A program made the position numbers and the translations under genes. A stretch of 64,000 nt of DNA from Acidobacteriota bacterium (GTDB taxonomy: Bacteria; Acidobacteriota; Polarisedimenticolia; J045), in the NCBI GenBank assembly GCA_030949985.1, contig JAUZRX010000010.1:1-64000 (forward strand), given 5' to 3'. The notes beneath the pieces are model-generated. The model saw only the letters and a program-made list of their open reading frames with translations. It ran no database searches and was not told the origin of the DNA. This document shows, one piece after another, positions 17,466-26,460 of the stretch (its first letter is position 1; each line of letters opens with the position of its first letter).

Positions 17466-18522
17466 CCCGGCTTCCGGCGGCGGAGCCCGCCGAGCGCGAG
17501 CACTACCTGAGCATCGACCTCGACACCCAGCGCTTGCCCGAGCTGTGGGGCTACCGTGTCAGCCAGGCCTCCGGGCTCGCTCGCCTGCGCTGGCGCGGTC
17601 AGGCTCCCGAGCCTGTGTCCGCAGCCCTGCTGGCCCCGGAGGAATACGACGATCCGGATTTCCATGTCACCCTCGACGGTCCCTGCTGGGTCCATGACGA
17701 ACCGATGGCGGTCGTCCAGGCGCGGCTGCCCTTGGGCCAACTGGCGGTCGGCTCGTCTTCCGTCCCGGCACGCCTGGCCCTCGAGATGATGGTCACTGAC
17801 GACGAGGACGGGTACGGCGAGCCCGTGTGCCGCGACTCGGCGCCCGCCGGCCGGCCGATTCTCGTTTCCGGCAACCTGCCCCCCTGTCGGCGAGAACATG
17901 GAGAGCTGGTACTGGACCTGCCCTGCGAGCTGCGCCGCTCGAGCCGCTACACGGCCACGGTGGTGCTCACCGACCTGGACTCGGGCAAGGTCTCCGCTTC
18001 CCGCCCGCGCCACACGATCACCCTGAGTCCCCTGGGCCAGGGCCCGGCCCGCATCGCTCGCCTGGCCACCGACTCCCCCGCGGACATCGTCTCGAACCCC
18101 ACGCTGCGCTGGGCCACCCCTTACAGCCCCTGGCCGGTCTGGCGCCTGCGCAACGGCGACCGGGAGATCCAGCGGGAGGAAGGGGCGGTGATCCGCCACC
18201 TCACCTGCCCCGAGGAAACGCGGCAGCGGGGCTGGCTGCTGCGCCGGCGCGAGGCGGGCGCGGCCCCGCAGGTGATGGAGTCGGCCAAGGTGCGTCACGT
18301 GGCGGCGAACGTGGAGAGCGACCTGCTCATCCTGCCCGGCTGCACGACACGCGCCGTGGCGTCCTCCCCCCCTTCAGCCTGGAGCCAGGGGACTACCGTT
18401 TCGTGCCGACCGACCCGGAGGCCACTCCCGAGCAGGTGTTGGAGGCCCACGCTCGCACGGACGAGGTGTCGCCCCGCAGCATCACGTTTCAGATGCGCGA
18501 CCCCGTGCCGGGCCAGCCGTAG
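17466..18522 (+). pseudogene. 5'-truncated, frameshifted beta-rich protein gene
   Basis: From about 17470 the plus strand codes well: EREHYLSIDLDTQRLPELWG, PDFHVTLDGPCWVHDEPM, RYTATVVLTDLDSGK and LRWATPYSPWPVWRL look like a large beta-rich protein, perhaps extracytoplasmic. No start exists at the left end, where the coding runs straight into the transposase remnant. Near 18345-18365 the frame is lost by one base and continues as RGVLPPFSLEPGDYRFVP... to the stop at 18520-18522. The last 41 bases overlap the end of hypB on the other strand. I do not recognise the family. It is most likely a casualty of the IS event. Confidence 0.65.
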
Positions 18523-19282
18523 GGGCAGACACTGGCGCGAGGGCGGCGAGCCACTCGACCCAGGCGTCCAGGCCTTCACCGGTGCGGGCGCTGAGTTCGA
18601 TCCGGCGCCCGCTGAATCCCACCTTCTCGAGGGCGCGGTGGCAGGCCTGTCGGTCCCAGTCCAGGTAGGGCAGCAGGTCGACCTTGGTGATCAACACCAC
18701 GTCGGCATCGTGGAAGGGGAGCGGATACTTGAGGGGCTTGTCCTCGCCCTCGGTCACCGAGAGCAGGGTGACCCGGTGGCGCTCACCGAGGTCGAAGGCA
18801 GCCGGGCAGACCAGGTTGCCCACGTTCTCGATCAGCAGCAGGCGGGTGTCGTCACCGAGCGCCTCGTCGAGCACCCTCCCCACCTGGCTCGCGTCCAGGT
18901 GACAGGCGCTGCCGGTTTCGATCTGCCGCACCCGGGCACCGCGTCCCTCCAGACGGCGCGCATCGTTGTCGGTCTGCTGGTCGCCGGCGATCACCGCGCA
19001 GGACAGCTCACCCTCGAGGCGCTCGAGGGTTCGCTCGAGCAGTGTGGTCTTGCCCGAGCCGGGCGAAGAGATCAGGTTCACCGCCACCACCCCCCGTTGC
19101 TCGAGCCGGCGCCGGTTGTCCGCCGCCGCCGCATCGTTGTGGGCCAGCACCCGGGTCTCCAGGTCGATCCGTCGCCGCGCAGCCCCGCTCCCGTGGTCGT
19201 GGTCGTGGTCGTGATGATGGCCATGATCGTGGGCCCAGGCCCGGGCGTTACCTTGCTGACAACCGCAGTCCCTGCACATCAT
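18482..19282 (-). CDS. hypB: hydrogenase nickel incorporation GTPase HypB
   Basis: HypB is the GTPase that delivers nickel to the hydrogenase large subunit together with HypA. The 266-residue protein has an N-terminal CRDCGCQ metal site and a His/Asp-rich nickel store (about residues 18-30), then the P loop SSPGSGKTTL, GDQQTDNDA, ENVGNLVCPA and the base-recognition ITKVDLLPY. The ATG overlaps the hypA stop (ATGA). It is the last gene of the hydrogenase operon. Its end overlaps the dying gene on the plus strand, so the rearrangement came up to but not into the operon. Confidence 0.96.
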   Translation of the reverse strand: MMCRDCGCQQGNARAWAHDHGHHHDHDHDHGSGAARRRIDLETRVLAHNDAAAADNRRRLEQRGVVAVNLISSPGSGKTTLLERTLERLEGELSCAVIAGDQQTDNDARRLEGRGARVRQIETGSACHLDASQVGRVLDEALGDDTRLLLIENVGNLVCPAAFDLGERHRVTLLSVTEGEDKPLKYPLPFHDADVVLITKVDLLPYLDWDRQACHRALEKVGFSGRRIELSARTGEGLDAWVEWLAALAPVSAPTAGPARGRASET

Positions 19283-19620
19283 TCGATCTCCATGCTCGTC
19301 ACCTGCATCTCTCGTCCGCCAACCACCCGCGTGCGGCTCTCACCGCAATTCCGGCAAGTCAAACCCGGCGCCTCCGGCCGGGTGCGCGCACCGCAGCGGG
19401 GGCACTCCACCTCCACCGGCACCTCGCGCACCCGCAGCTCGGCTCCCTCGAGCAAGGTGCCTTCCGCCGCCAGCGGAAAGCAAAACTCCAGCGGCTCCCG
19501 CTCGACGCCGCTGAGGCCCCCCAGGGCCAGCTCGACGACGAGCACCCGACAGGCCCCCTCCCGGCAGGCCGCCTGCTCGAGCTGCTCGACCATGGCCGTG
19601 GCGACGCTCAACTCGTGCAC
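19279..19620 (-). CDS. hypA: hydrogenase nickel metallochaperone HypA
   Basis: This 113-residue nickel chaperone starts MHELSVA, where H2 and E3 are the nickel ligands. A structural zinc site is formed by two CxxC motifs (CPRCG and CRNCG). The length is standard. It is translationally coupled to hypB and follows hypE after 12 bases. Together with HypB it acts after the Fe(CN)2CO centre is in place in HoxH. Confidence 0.95.
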   Translation of the reverse strand: MHELSVATAMVEQLEQAACREGACRVLVVELALGGLSGVEREPLEFCFPLAAEGTLLEGAELRVREVPVEVECPRCGARTRPEAPGLTCRNCGESRTRVVGGREMQVTSMEIE

Positions 19621-19632
19621 AGCCCGCCCTCC

Positions 19633-20649
19633 TCAGCAGATCCGGGGCAGCAGCTCGCCGCGGGGCACGTCCACCAGCCGGCGGCCGCCCATGGCGGTCT
19701 CCAGGATCACCCGGCCGCGTCCCTCGACCACCCGGCCGATCTCCGCCGCACCGCGCCCTTCCGCCAGGGCCCGCATCGCCGCCAGGGCCGCGTCGGCGCG
19801 GGCCTCGGCGCAAATCACGATCACTCGTCCCTCCGAAGCGACCTGCAGCAGGTCCATGCCGAGAATCTCCGCCACCGCCTGGGCGCCGGCCGAACGCGGC
19901 AGCGCCGCTTCCTCCACGATCACGTCCAGCTCCCGCCCCCCGACGATTTCCGCCAACACCGCCGCCGCACCGCCCCGGGTGGGATCCCGCATGAACTTCA
20001 CATCTCCCGCCCAGGGCGTCAGGGCCTCCACCAGTCGATGCACCGGTGCGGTGTCGCTGCGCGGGCCGGCGGCCAGCGCGATCCCTTCCCGGGCCGCCAT
20101 CACCGCCATGCCGTGATCCCCGAGGGTGCCACTGACCAGCACCCGGTCACCGGGCTCCAGCCGCCCGGGGTCCAGATCGAAGCCCTCGATGGGCTCGCCG
20201 ACCCCGGCGGTGTTGAGGTAGAGGCCGTCGCACTGGCCCCGGGCCACCACCTTGGTGTCACCCGTGACCACCTGGACCCCGCACTCCCGCGCCGCCCGGG
20301 CCACCGAATCCAGAATGCGGCCCAGCAGATCCCGCTCGAGCCCCTCCTCGAGAATCATCGCCAGCGACAACCAGCGGGGGCGGGCTCCACTGACGGCGAT
20401 GTCGTTGACCGTGCCGTGCACCGCCAACATGCCGATGTCCCCGCCGGGAAAAACCAGGGGCTGGACGACGAAGCTGTCGGTGGAAAAAACACAGCCCCGC
20501 GCCAGGGGCGGCAAGTGGGCTCCGTCAGGCAGGGCTGCCAGCGGCCCGTCGCCGAAGCGGCAGAGGATCTCTTTTTCGATCAGTTCCCTGCCGAGTCCGC
20601 CGCCGCCCCCGTGAGCCAGCTCGATGCGGGAGGCACCCTCGTTTCTCAT
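19633..20649 (-). CDS. hypE: hydrogenase maturation protein HypE
   Basis: HypE dehydrates the carbamoyl group received from HypF to a thiocyanate, the source of the cyanide ligands of the [NiFe] site. It is an ATP-dependent AIRS/PurM-like enzyme of 338 residues. ELAHGGGGGLGRELIE opens the protein, FSTDSFVV and HGTVNDIAVSGA follow, and it ends in the required PRIC with the reactive C-terminal cysteine. It lies 18 bases after hypD. Confidence 0.96.
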   Translation of the reverse strand: MRNEGASRIELAHGGGGGLGRELIEKEILCRFGDGPLAALPDGAHLPPLARGCVFSTDSFVVQPLVFPGGDIGMLAVHGTVNDIAVSGARPRWLSLAMILEEGLERDLLGRILDSVARAARECGVQVVTGDTKVVARGQCDGLYLNTAGVGEPIEGFDLDPGRLEPGDRVLVSGTLGDHGMAVMAAREGIALAAGPRSDTAPVHRLVEALTPWAGDVKFMRDPTRGGAAAVLAEIVGGRELDVIVEEAALPRSAGAQAVAEILGMDLLQVASEGRVIVICAEARADAALAAMRALAEGRGAAEIGRVVEGRGRVILETAMGGRRLVDVPRGELLPRIC

Positions 20650-20667
20650 GACATCTCCTTCCCGCCG

Positions 20668-21780
20668 TCACTGCCGGTCATAGCGGAACCAGGCCGCGCA
20701 GCTTCCCTCGGAGGAGACCATGCAGGCCCCCACGGGCCGCTCCGGGGTGCAGACGGTGGCGAACAGGCCGCATTCGGGGGGCCGAATCCGACCCCTGAGA
20801 ACTTCTCCACAGCGACAGCGCGGATCGACCCGGCCACCGCTGATCGACACATCGAACCGTCGGGCCGCATCGAAAGCCGCCCACTCGGACCGCAAGCCCA
20901 GCCCGCTGGCGGGGATCGTCCCGATACCCCTCCAGGTCGCGTCCACCGGCTGCAGGTAGCGCTCGATCAGCGCCCGGGCCCTCGGGTTGCCCCCGGGGCG
21001 CACGACGCGGGCGTACTGGTTGGCCAAAGCGGGCCGATCGTCGGCGAGCATCTCGAGCAGGCCCGCCAGGCCGAGGAGAATGTCCAGGGGCTCGAAGCCC
21101 GCCACCACGCAAGGCAACCGGTGGCGATCGACGATGCTGCGGTAGGCCTCGCTGCCGATGATCGCGCTGACATGGGCGGGACAGAGAAAACCATCGATCC
21201 GCAGTTCCGGATCGGCGATCAACGCTTCGAGGGCGGGAGGCACCAACTTGAAGGCGACAAGCAGCGAGAGGTTGCCCAGCCTCTCTTCCGCCGCCGCCGC
21301 CACCAGGGAGACCACCGGCGCGACGGTAGTCTCGAAACCGATGGCGAGAAAGACGACCTCCCGTGCAGGCTCCCGGCGGGCGATTTCCAGGGCCACTTCG
21401 GGGGAGTAGCCGACCTCCACCCGCGCCCCGGCGGTGCGCGCCGCGGCCAGATTCCCCGCACTGCCCGGAACCCGCATCATGTCGCCGAAGGTGACGATCA
21501 CGGCCTCCCGCCGGGCCAGCTCGAGAGCCGCATCGATGTAGCCGTTGTCGGTGACGCAGACCGGGCAACCCGGCCCGCTGACCAGTTCCACGTTCTCCGG
21601 CAGCAGATCCCGCAGGCCGTAGCGGCCGATGGCCATGGTGTGGGAGCCGCAGACCTCCATCAACCGCACGCTCCGGCCCCTCTCCGCCAGGCGCTTACCC
21701 AGGAGGGCGATTCTCCCGCGCAGAGGCTCCGCCGCCCCGCTCCGCCGAAAACCCTCGATGTAGCGCAGCTCTCTGGTCAC
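20668..21780 (-). CDS. hypD: hydrogenase maturation protein HypD
   Basis: HypD is the iron-sulfur scaffold on which the Fe(CN)2CO unit is built with HypC. The product is 370 residues. It contains LMEVCGSHTMAIGRYG, VSGPGCPVCVTDNGYID and a C-terminal cluster region with CRCGEVLRG and ECGLF. GTG at 21780 is chosen because it overlaps the hypF stop (GTGA) and gives the family-length N-terminus VTRELRYIEGFR; the longer open frame to 21831 is inside hypF. The partner gene hypC is not found next to it. Confidence 0.95.
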   Translation of the reverse strand: MTRELRYIEGFRRSGAAEPLRGRIALLGKRLAERGRSVRLMEVCGSHTMAIGRYGLRDLLPENVELVSGPGCPVCVTDNGYIDAALELARREAVIVTFGDMMRVPGSAGNLAAARTAGARVEVGYSPEVALEIARREPAREVVFLAIGFETTVAPVVSLVAAAAEERLGNLSLLVAFKLVPPALEALIADPELRIDGFLCPAHVSAIIGSEAYRSIVDRHRLPCVVAGFEPLDILLGLAGLLEMLADDRPALANQYARVVRPGGNPRARALIERYLQPVDATWRGIGTIPASGLGLRSEWAAFDAARRFDVSISGGRVDPRCRCGEVLRGRIRPPECGLFATVCTPERPVGACMVSSEGSCAAWFRYDRQ

Positions 21781-24149
21781 CGTTCCTCCGCCGGGCGGGA
21801 GGGATCGAGCCGGCCTCGACCCACCACCCACGCCTGCCCGAGGCTGATGCCGCCGTCCCCGGGGTCAGCCCGCCGCGGCCAGTACCGCTCGACACCCAGG
21901 GCTTCGAGACCCTGCTCCAGCATGCCTGCCAGCAGGCGGTTCATCATCACCCCACCGGTGAGCACCACGCCACGGGGTGCGCCCGCTTCCAGTGCGAACT
22001 CCACCTGGCGCATCACCGCCCGGGCCATGGCCCGGTGGAAGGCCATCGCCCAGCCGCCGCGGCGCGCGGCTCCGGCCGGCCCCTCGAGCCAGGGCAGGAA
22101 AGCCGGCATCCAATCGATCCACAGCCGCCCCCCCTTCTCCCGCTCGACGAAGTCTACCTGCCCGGGCAGCGGGCCCTGGTGCCCACGGGCGAGAGCCTCG
22201 AGACGCGCCGGCGCCTGGGCCTGCCAGGTGATCGACCCGGGGGCCACGCCCAGCGCGGCGGCGTAGGCGTCGAAGACCCGGCCGGCGGCGTGGGTACGTG
22301 GCGTGTTCAGTCCCCGGGCAACCTGCACCTCGAAGACCCGCCGCTGGTCTCCCTCCAGCCCCAGACGCCGCCACCAGGCTTCGGGCACCACCGCACCGGC
22401 ATCGATCCAACGCGCCAGCAACTGGCGGCCGGGATGCCGCACCGCCGCATCCCCCCCGGGCAGCGGCGCCGGGACGAAGCTCGCCCTGCGCCACCAACCG
22501 TCGGGGCCGATCTCCAGCACCTCGGCACCCCAGATCACCCCATCGCTGCCCATGCCGGTACCGTCGAAGACCACGGCCAGAGCGCGTTCGAGGCCCCATT
22601 CGGCCATCGTGGCGGCGGCGTGGGCCAGGTGATGCTGAACCGCCACCACCTCCAGGCCCGCCTCGGCGGCCAGGCGACGGCCGCAACGGGTGGAGTGCAT
22701 GTCCGGATGCAGGTCCACCGCCACCACCTCCACCTCACGCCGAAGAAAACGCGGCAACGCCTCCACGATCCGCTCGAGTCCCGCGCAGGCCTCGGGAGTC
22801 TCCAGGTCACCCACGTGGGGGGAAAGGACGATCTCGCGGTCGAAGCCGAGAGCGACGGTGTTTTTCATTTCGGCCCCCAGGGCCAGCACCGTGCGATCCA
22901 GGGGCTGCGCCAGCCCCACGGCCGCCGGGGCGAACCCCCGGGCCCGCCGCCAGAGCATCATCCCCCCCGGCGCCTCGGCCACCACCGAGTCGTCACAGCG
23001 GAGCAGGATGCGCCGATCGTGAGTCAGCCACATGTCGGCGATGCCGGCCAGGCGTTCGAGGGCCTGATCGGTGCGCGTGCAGATCGGCTCGCCCCTGCGA
23101 TTGCCGCTGGTCATCACCAGCAACTCGAAGGCGGGTGTCGGGTCCCCCGGCAGGGGACGGGCCAGCAGGGCATGGAGGGGCGTGGTGGGCAGCATCACCC
23201 CCAGCTCGCCGGTGTCCGGGGCCAGCACCCCCGCGACGGCAGCGGCAACGGTGTCGCTGCGCGGGGCGAGGAGGACGATCGGCGCCTCGGGCGAGGCGAG
23301 GGCTTCCGCGGCGCGGGCACCGAGGTGAAAATGGCGCCGGACCCCGTCCAGGCTGGAGGCCATCACCGCCAGAGGCTTGTGGGGGCGTCGCTTGCGTTCT
23401 CGCAGGCGGGCCACGGCCCCGGGACGGCAGGGATCCACCGCCAGCAGGAATCCACCCAGGCCCTTGACGGCGACGACTTTCCCCGCGACCAGGGCCGCCC
23501 GGGCCTGGCAGAGTGGATCACCGGCGAGTTCTCGACCGGCGGCGTCCAGCAGCCGGAGCCGGGGCCCGCACTCCGGACAGGCGATGCTCTCGGCGTGGAA
23601 GCGACGGCTCCGCGGATCCTCGTATTCCGCCCGGCAGGTCTCGCAGAGGGGAAAGTCCGCCAGGGTCGTACGCTCCCGGTCGTAGGGCATGGCCGCCACC
23701 ACCGTGTAGCGGGGCCCGCAGTCGGTGCATGTCGTAAACGGGTAACCGTGGAAGCGGGAAGCGGGGTCGAAGACCTCCGCCAGGCAAGCCCCGCAGACCG
23801 CCAGGTCGGGGGGAATCGCGATACGATAGGTCGGTTCTTCGCGGCTTTCGCGAATTTCGAAAGCGGGAGTCGGCTCCGCGGACGGCAGGGGCAGGAAGGG
23901 CCCGGCCCTGAGTGCCTCCAGGCGCGCCCGGGGTGGCAGGCGCGCGGGCAGATTCTCGACGAAGGCCCGCACGTCCCGTTCCGGACCGACGAGTTCCAGG
24001 TGCACCGTGCCGGAGCGATTCTGCACCCAGCCACCGACCCCCGCCTCCTCGGCCAGGCGCCGGATCGTCGGACGCAGGCCCACCCCCTGCACCGCGCCCT
24101 CGAGTTCGAGGCCGACGCGGCAGCGCCGGCTGCCGGCGCCCCGCTTCAC
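21777..24149 (-). CDS. hypF: carbamoyltransferase HypF
   Basis: HypF converts carbamoyl phosphate to carbamoyl-AMP and passes the group to HypE. All modules of the 790-residue protein are seen in order: an acylphosphatase domain (GAVQGVGLRPTIRRLA, residues 10-100), two zinc-finger pairs (CGACLAEVF, CTDCGPRY, CETCRAEY, CPECGPRL), a YrdC-like domain and a Kae1-like domain with the metal motifs DLHPDMHSTR and HHLAHAAA. The start overlaps the stop of the receiver-domain gene. Confidence 0.96.
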   Translation of the reverse strand: MKRGAGSRRCRVGLELEGAVQGVGLRPTIRRLAEEAGVGGWVQNRSGTVHLELVGPERDVRAFVENLPARLPPRARLEALRAGPFLPLPSAEPTPAFEIRESREEPTYRIAIPPDLAVCGACLAEVFDPASRFHGYPFTTCTDCGPRYTVVAAMPYDRERTTLADFPLCETCRAEYEDPRSRRFHAESIACPECGPRLRLLDAAGRELAGDPLCQARAALVAGKVVAVKGLGGFLLAVDPCRPGAVARLRERKRRPHKPLAVMASSLDGVRRHFHLGARAAEALASPEAPIVLLAPRSDTVAAAVAGVLAPDTGELGVMLPTTPLHALLARPLPGDPTPAFELLVMTSGNRRGEPICTRTDQALERLAGIADMWLTHDRRILLRCDDSVVAEAPGGMMLWRRARGFAPAAVGLAQPLDRTVLALGAEMKNTVALGFDREIVLSPHVGDLETPEACAGLERIVEALPRFLRREVEVVAVDLHPDMHSTRCGRRLAAEAGLEVVAVQHHLAHAAATMAEWGLERALAVVFDGTGMGSDGVIWGAEVLEIGPDGWWRRASFVPAPLPGGDAAVRHPGRQLLARWIDAGAVVPEAWWRRLGLEGDQRRVFEVQVARGLNTPRTHAAGRVFDAYAAALGVAPGSITWQAQAPARLEALARGHQGPLPGQVDFVEREKGGRLWIDWMPAFLPWLEGPAGAARRGGWAMAFHRAMARAVMRQVEFALEAGAPRGVVLTGGVMMNRLLAGMLEQGLEALGVERYWPRRADPGDGGISLGQAWVVGRGRLDPSRPAEER

Positions 24150-24523
24150 CCCGCCAGCTTGATCTTCAGCGTGGTCAGCAGCACGCCCGGATCGAGAGGC
24201 TTCTGAAAGACTCCGTCGAGACCCAGGGCCACCGGATCGATGGACAGGTGCACCTGATCCCCGACTGAACTGAGCAGGTAGATCGGCGCGGTATTGCCTT
24301 CCGCCTTGAGTTCCTTGACCAGCCGGGTCCCCGCGTCGACTTCTTCCATCATCAGGTCGACGATGACGAAATCCGGCCGTTGCTCGCGGTAGACCCGCAG
24401 GCCTTCTTCGCCGCTGTGGGCTTCGACCATCGCGTAGCCACTGGACTCGAGCACCGCCCGCATCGCGTCGAGCAGTCCCTGGTCGTCATCCACGTAGAGA
24501 ATCTTTGCCTTGCGCTCCGACAT
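24146..24523 (-). CDS. single-domain response regulator (receiver only)
   Basis: This 125-residue CheY-like protein has no output domain. The acidic pair is in YVDDDQG, the phospho-acceptor is D56 (VIVDLMME), and the switch serine and lysine are in LLSSVG and FQKPLDPG. It sits within the hydrogenase operon between the maturation protease (38-base overlap) and hypF (4-base overlap), so it is made together with them. No histidine kinase is nearby. The position suggests a role in regulating or assembling the hydrogenase. A simple hitch-hiker cannot be excluded. Confidence 0.9.
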   Translation of the reverse strand: MSERKAKILYVDDDQGLLDAMRAVLESSGYAMVEAHSGEEGLRVYREQRPDFVIVDLMMEEVDAGTRLVKELKAEGNTAPIYLLSSVGDQVHLSIDPVALGLDGVFQKPLDPGVLLTTLKIKLAG

Positions 24524-25001
24524 GATCCGCTCGCTTCCCTTCCTCGCACGGAGGAAGAAAGCCGGCACGATGCCAGCCCTCGAAGAACTCCAGCGCCGCC
24601 GCGAGATTCGCTTCAGCGGCGGTGGAGAGTCTCTCGCCGAACTCGTTGAAATGGTAGCCCCGAATGCCCAGCGCCCAGGCCCGGGGGCGGGCGGCGAAGA
24701 GCTCACGACCCAGGGCCAGCAGGGCCGAGGGTTCGACGCTGTGGGAGGAAAAGCTCAGCGCCGGACGCGGTTCCAGCGTTTCGAGAAAGAAGGGCTCGGC
24801 CCCGCGTACCGCCGCATCGGCGAAGATCACCACGTCGCAATCGGACAGGGCCGCCGCATCCTCCACCGCAAGCTGGTAACAGGCATCGGTGCGCACGCCC
24901 TGCAGGTCTTTCCGGGCCAGAGCCTCGGCGAAGGCCGGCCCCAGGCCGTCATCCAGACGGCCCGGGTTGCCGTAGCCGAAAACCAGGACCCGGGGTCTCA
25001 C
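24486..25001 (-). CDS. hydrogenase maturation protease (HoxW/HybD type)
   Basis: This endopeptidase trims the C-terminal tail of the hydrogenase large subunit once nickel is inserted. The 171-residue product begins VLVFGYGNPGRLDDGLGP, where the aspartate of the GNPxRxDDG motif binds the metal of the active site. A second acidic site is in DVVIFADAA and the later histidine in SSHSVEP. It overlaps the hoxH stop by 4 bases. The C-terminal 25 residues, which overlap the receiver gene, are poorly conserved in style. Confidence 0.92.
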   Translation of the reverse strand: MRPRVLVFGYGNPGRLDDGLGPAFAEALARKDLQGVRTDACYQLAVEDAAALSDCDVVIFADAAVRGAEPFFLETLEPRPALSFSSHSVEPSALLALGRELFAARPRAWALGIRGYHFNEFGERLSTAAEANLAAALEFFEGWHRAGFLPPCEEGKRADHVGAQGKDSLRG

Positions 25002-26437
25002 GGGCGTGACCTTTGCTCGATCACCGCGCCATCGGCCCCCACCAGGGTCACCACCAGGGGCATCCGGCCCATCGCGTGGGTCGCGCAGGAAAGGCAGGGA
25101 TCGTAAGCGCGAATCGCCACCTCGACCCTGTTGAGCAGACCCTCGGTGATGGTGGCACCCGACAGGTAACGCCGGGCCACGCTGGTCACCGCCCGGTTCA
25201 TCGGTTCGTTGTTATGGGTGGTGGAGACGATCAGGTTGGCCATGGTGATCTGTTCGTCGGCGTTGACCCGGTAGTGGTGGATCAGCGTGCCGCGGGGCGC
25301 CTCGATGATGCCTACCGCCTCTTCCCGCCGCTCCCCCCGCAGCAGCAACTCGTCTCCCTGCAGGTCGGCATCTTCGAGCAACTCCATCACCTTTTCGAAA
25401 GCATGGAGCAGTTCGATCATTCGGGCCCAGTGGTAGGCCATGCTCAGGGGACTGGGCCGGCCGGCGGCGAACTCGACGAAGTCCCGGCGGGCCTTCTCGG
25501 CCTCGGGGGTGTCGATACTGTCGCAAACACTCATCCGGGACAGGGGACCGACCCGGTACCAGCCCTTTTCAGGCCCCAGGGAACGGATGAAAGGAAACTT
25601 CATGTAGGACCAGGAGCGTACTTCCTCGGCGATCTCTTCCGCGTAGCGCTGGTCTTCGAGCTGATCGAAGATCACTTGCCCTTCCGCGTCGACGGCCCGC
25701 AGGCGGCCGTCATAGAGGTCGAGCCCGCCGCCCGGACGGACGATGCTCATGTGGCTGGAAGGGAAGGCCGCAAAGTCGGCCAGTTCCTCCTGGTGCTCGA
25801 GGGTGTAGTCCCGGGCGATCTTCAGCGCGGCCAGGGACCACTCCAGCATCGGCTCGGCCTCCTCGAGCAGCGCATCGCGCTCGGCCAGCGAGAGGTTCTT
25901 GTTCACCCCACCGGGAACCGCCCCCGTGCCGTGGATCTTCTTGCCCGCCGTGGCCCGGATCACCTCCTGGCCGAACTTGCGCATCAGCACGCCCTGCTTG
26001 GCCAGCTCGGGGAACTTGCGGGCCACGCCGATGATGTTGCGCACGGCGGGGTCGGCATCGAAGCCGAAGAGCAGGTCCGGCGAAACCAGGTGGAAGAAGT
26101 GCAAGGCGTGGGACTGGAAGATCTGCCCATAGTGCATCAGCCGGCGCATCTTTTCGGCGGTGGGGGTCAGCTGCTCCACGCCGACGATACGGTCCATCGC
26201 CTTGGCCGCCGCCAGGTGATGACTGACCGGACAGATCCCGCACAGGCGCTGGACCAGAACCGGCACCTCCCAGAAGGGGCGGCCCTGGATGAAGCGCTCG
26301 AAGCCGCGGAACTCCACGATGTGCAACCGCGCCTGGCGCACCTGCTGCTCCTCGTCGAGGAGGATGGTCACCTTGCCGTGGCCTTCGACCCGGGTGACCG
26401 GCTCGATCACGATGCGGCGGGTAGGACTCTCGTTCAT
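24998..26437 (-). CDS. hoxH: NAD-coupled [NiFe] hydrogenase large subunit
   Basis: HoxH carries the NiFe active site that splits or forms H2. The L1 motif is RLCGICPVSHH (C66, C69) and the L2 motif is DPCLSCATH (C448, C451), together the four nickel ligands. A 25-residue tail follows the final histidine and should be removed by the protease encoded next. The length of 479 and the neighbouring NuoEFG-like genes place it in group 3, most likely 3d (bidirectional, NAD-linked). Group 3b or 3c is less likely because the diaphorase is of the HoxFU kind. Confidence 0.95.
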   Translation of the reverse strand: MNESPTRRIVIEPVTRVEGHGKVTILLDEEQQVRQARLHIVEFRGFERFIQGRPFWEVPVLVQRLCGICPVSHHLAAAKAMDRIVGVEQLTPTAEKMRRLMHYGQIFQSHALHFFHLVSPDLLFGFDADPAVRNIIGVARKFPELAKQGVLMRKFGQEVIRATAGKKIHGTGAVPGGVNKNLSLAERDALLEEAEPMLEWSLAALKIARDYTLEHQEELADFAAFPSSHMSIVRPGGGLDLYDGRLRAVDAEGQVIFDQLEDQRYAEEIAEEVRSWSYMKFPFIRSLGPEKGWYRVGPLSRMSVCDSIDTPEAEKARRDFVEFAAGRPSPLSMAYHWARMIELLHAFEKVMELLEDADLQGDELLLRGERREEAVGIIEAPRGTLIHHYRVNADEQITMANLIVSTTHNNEPMNRAVTSVARRYLSGATITEGLLNRVEVAIRAYDPCLSCATHAMGRMPLVVTLVGADGAVIEQRSRP

Positions 26438-26460
26438 CTCGGCATCTCCCCGTCAGGAGC

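Noticed and set aside
18523-22266. Long plus-strand frames opposite the hyp genes
   Set aside because: They are antisense to hypB-hypF, low in credible motifs, and have no ribosome sites.
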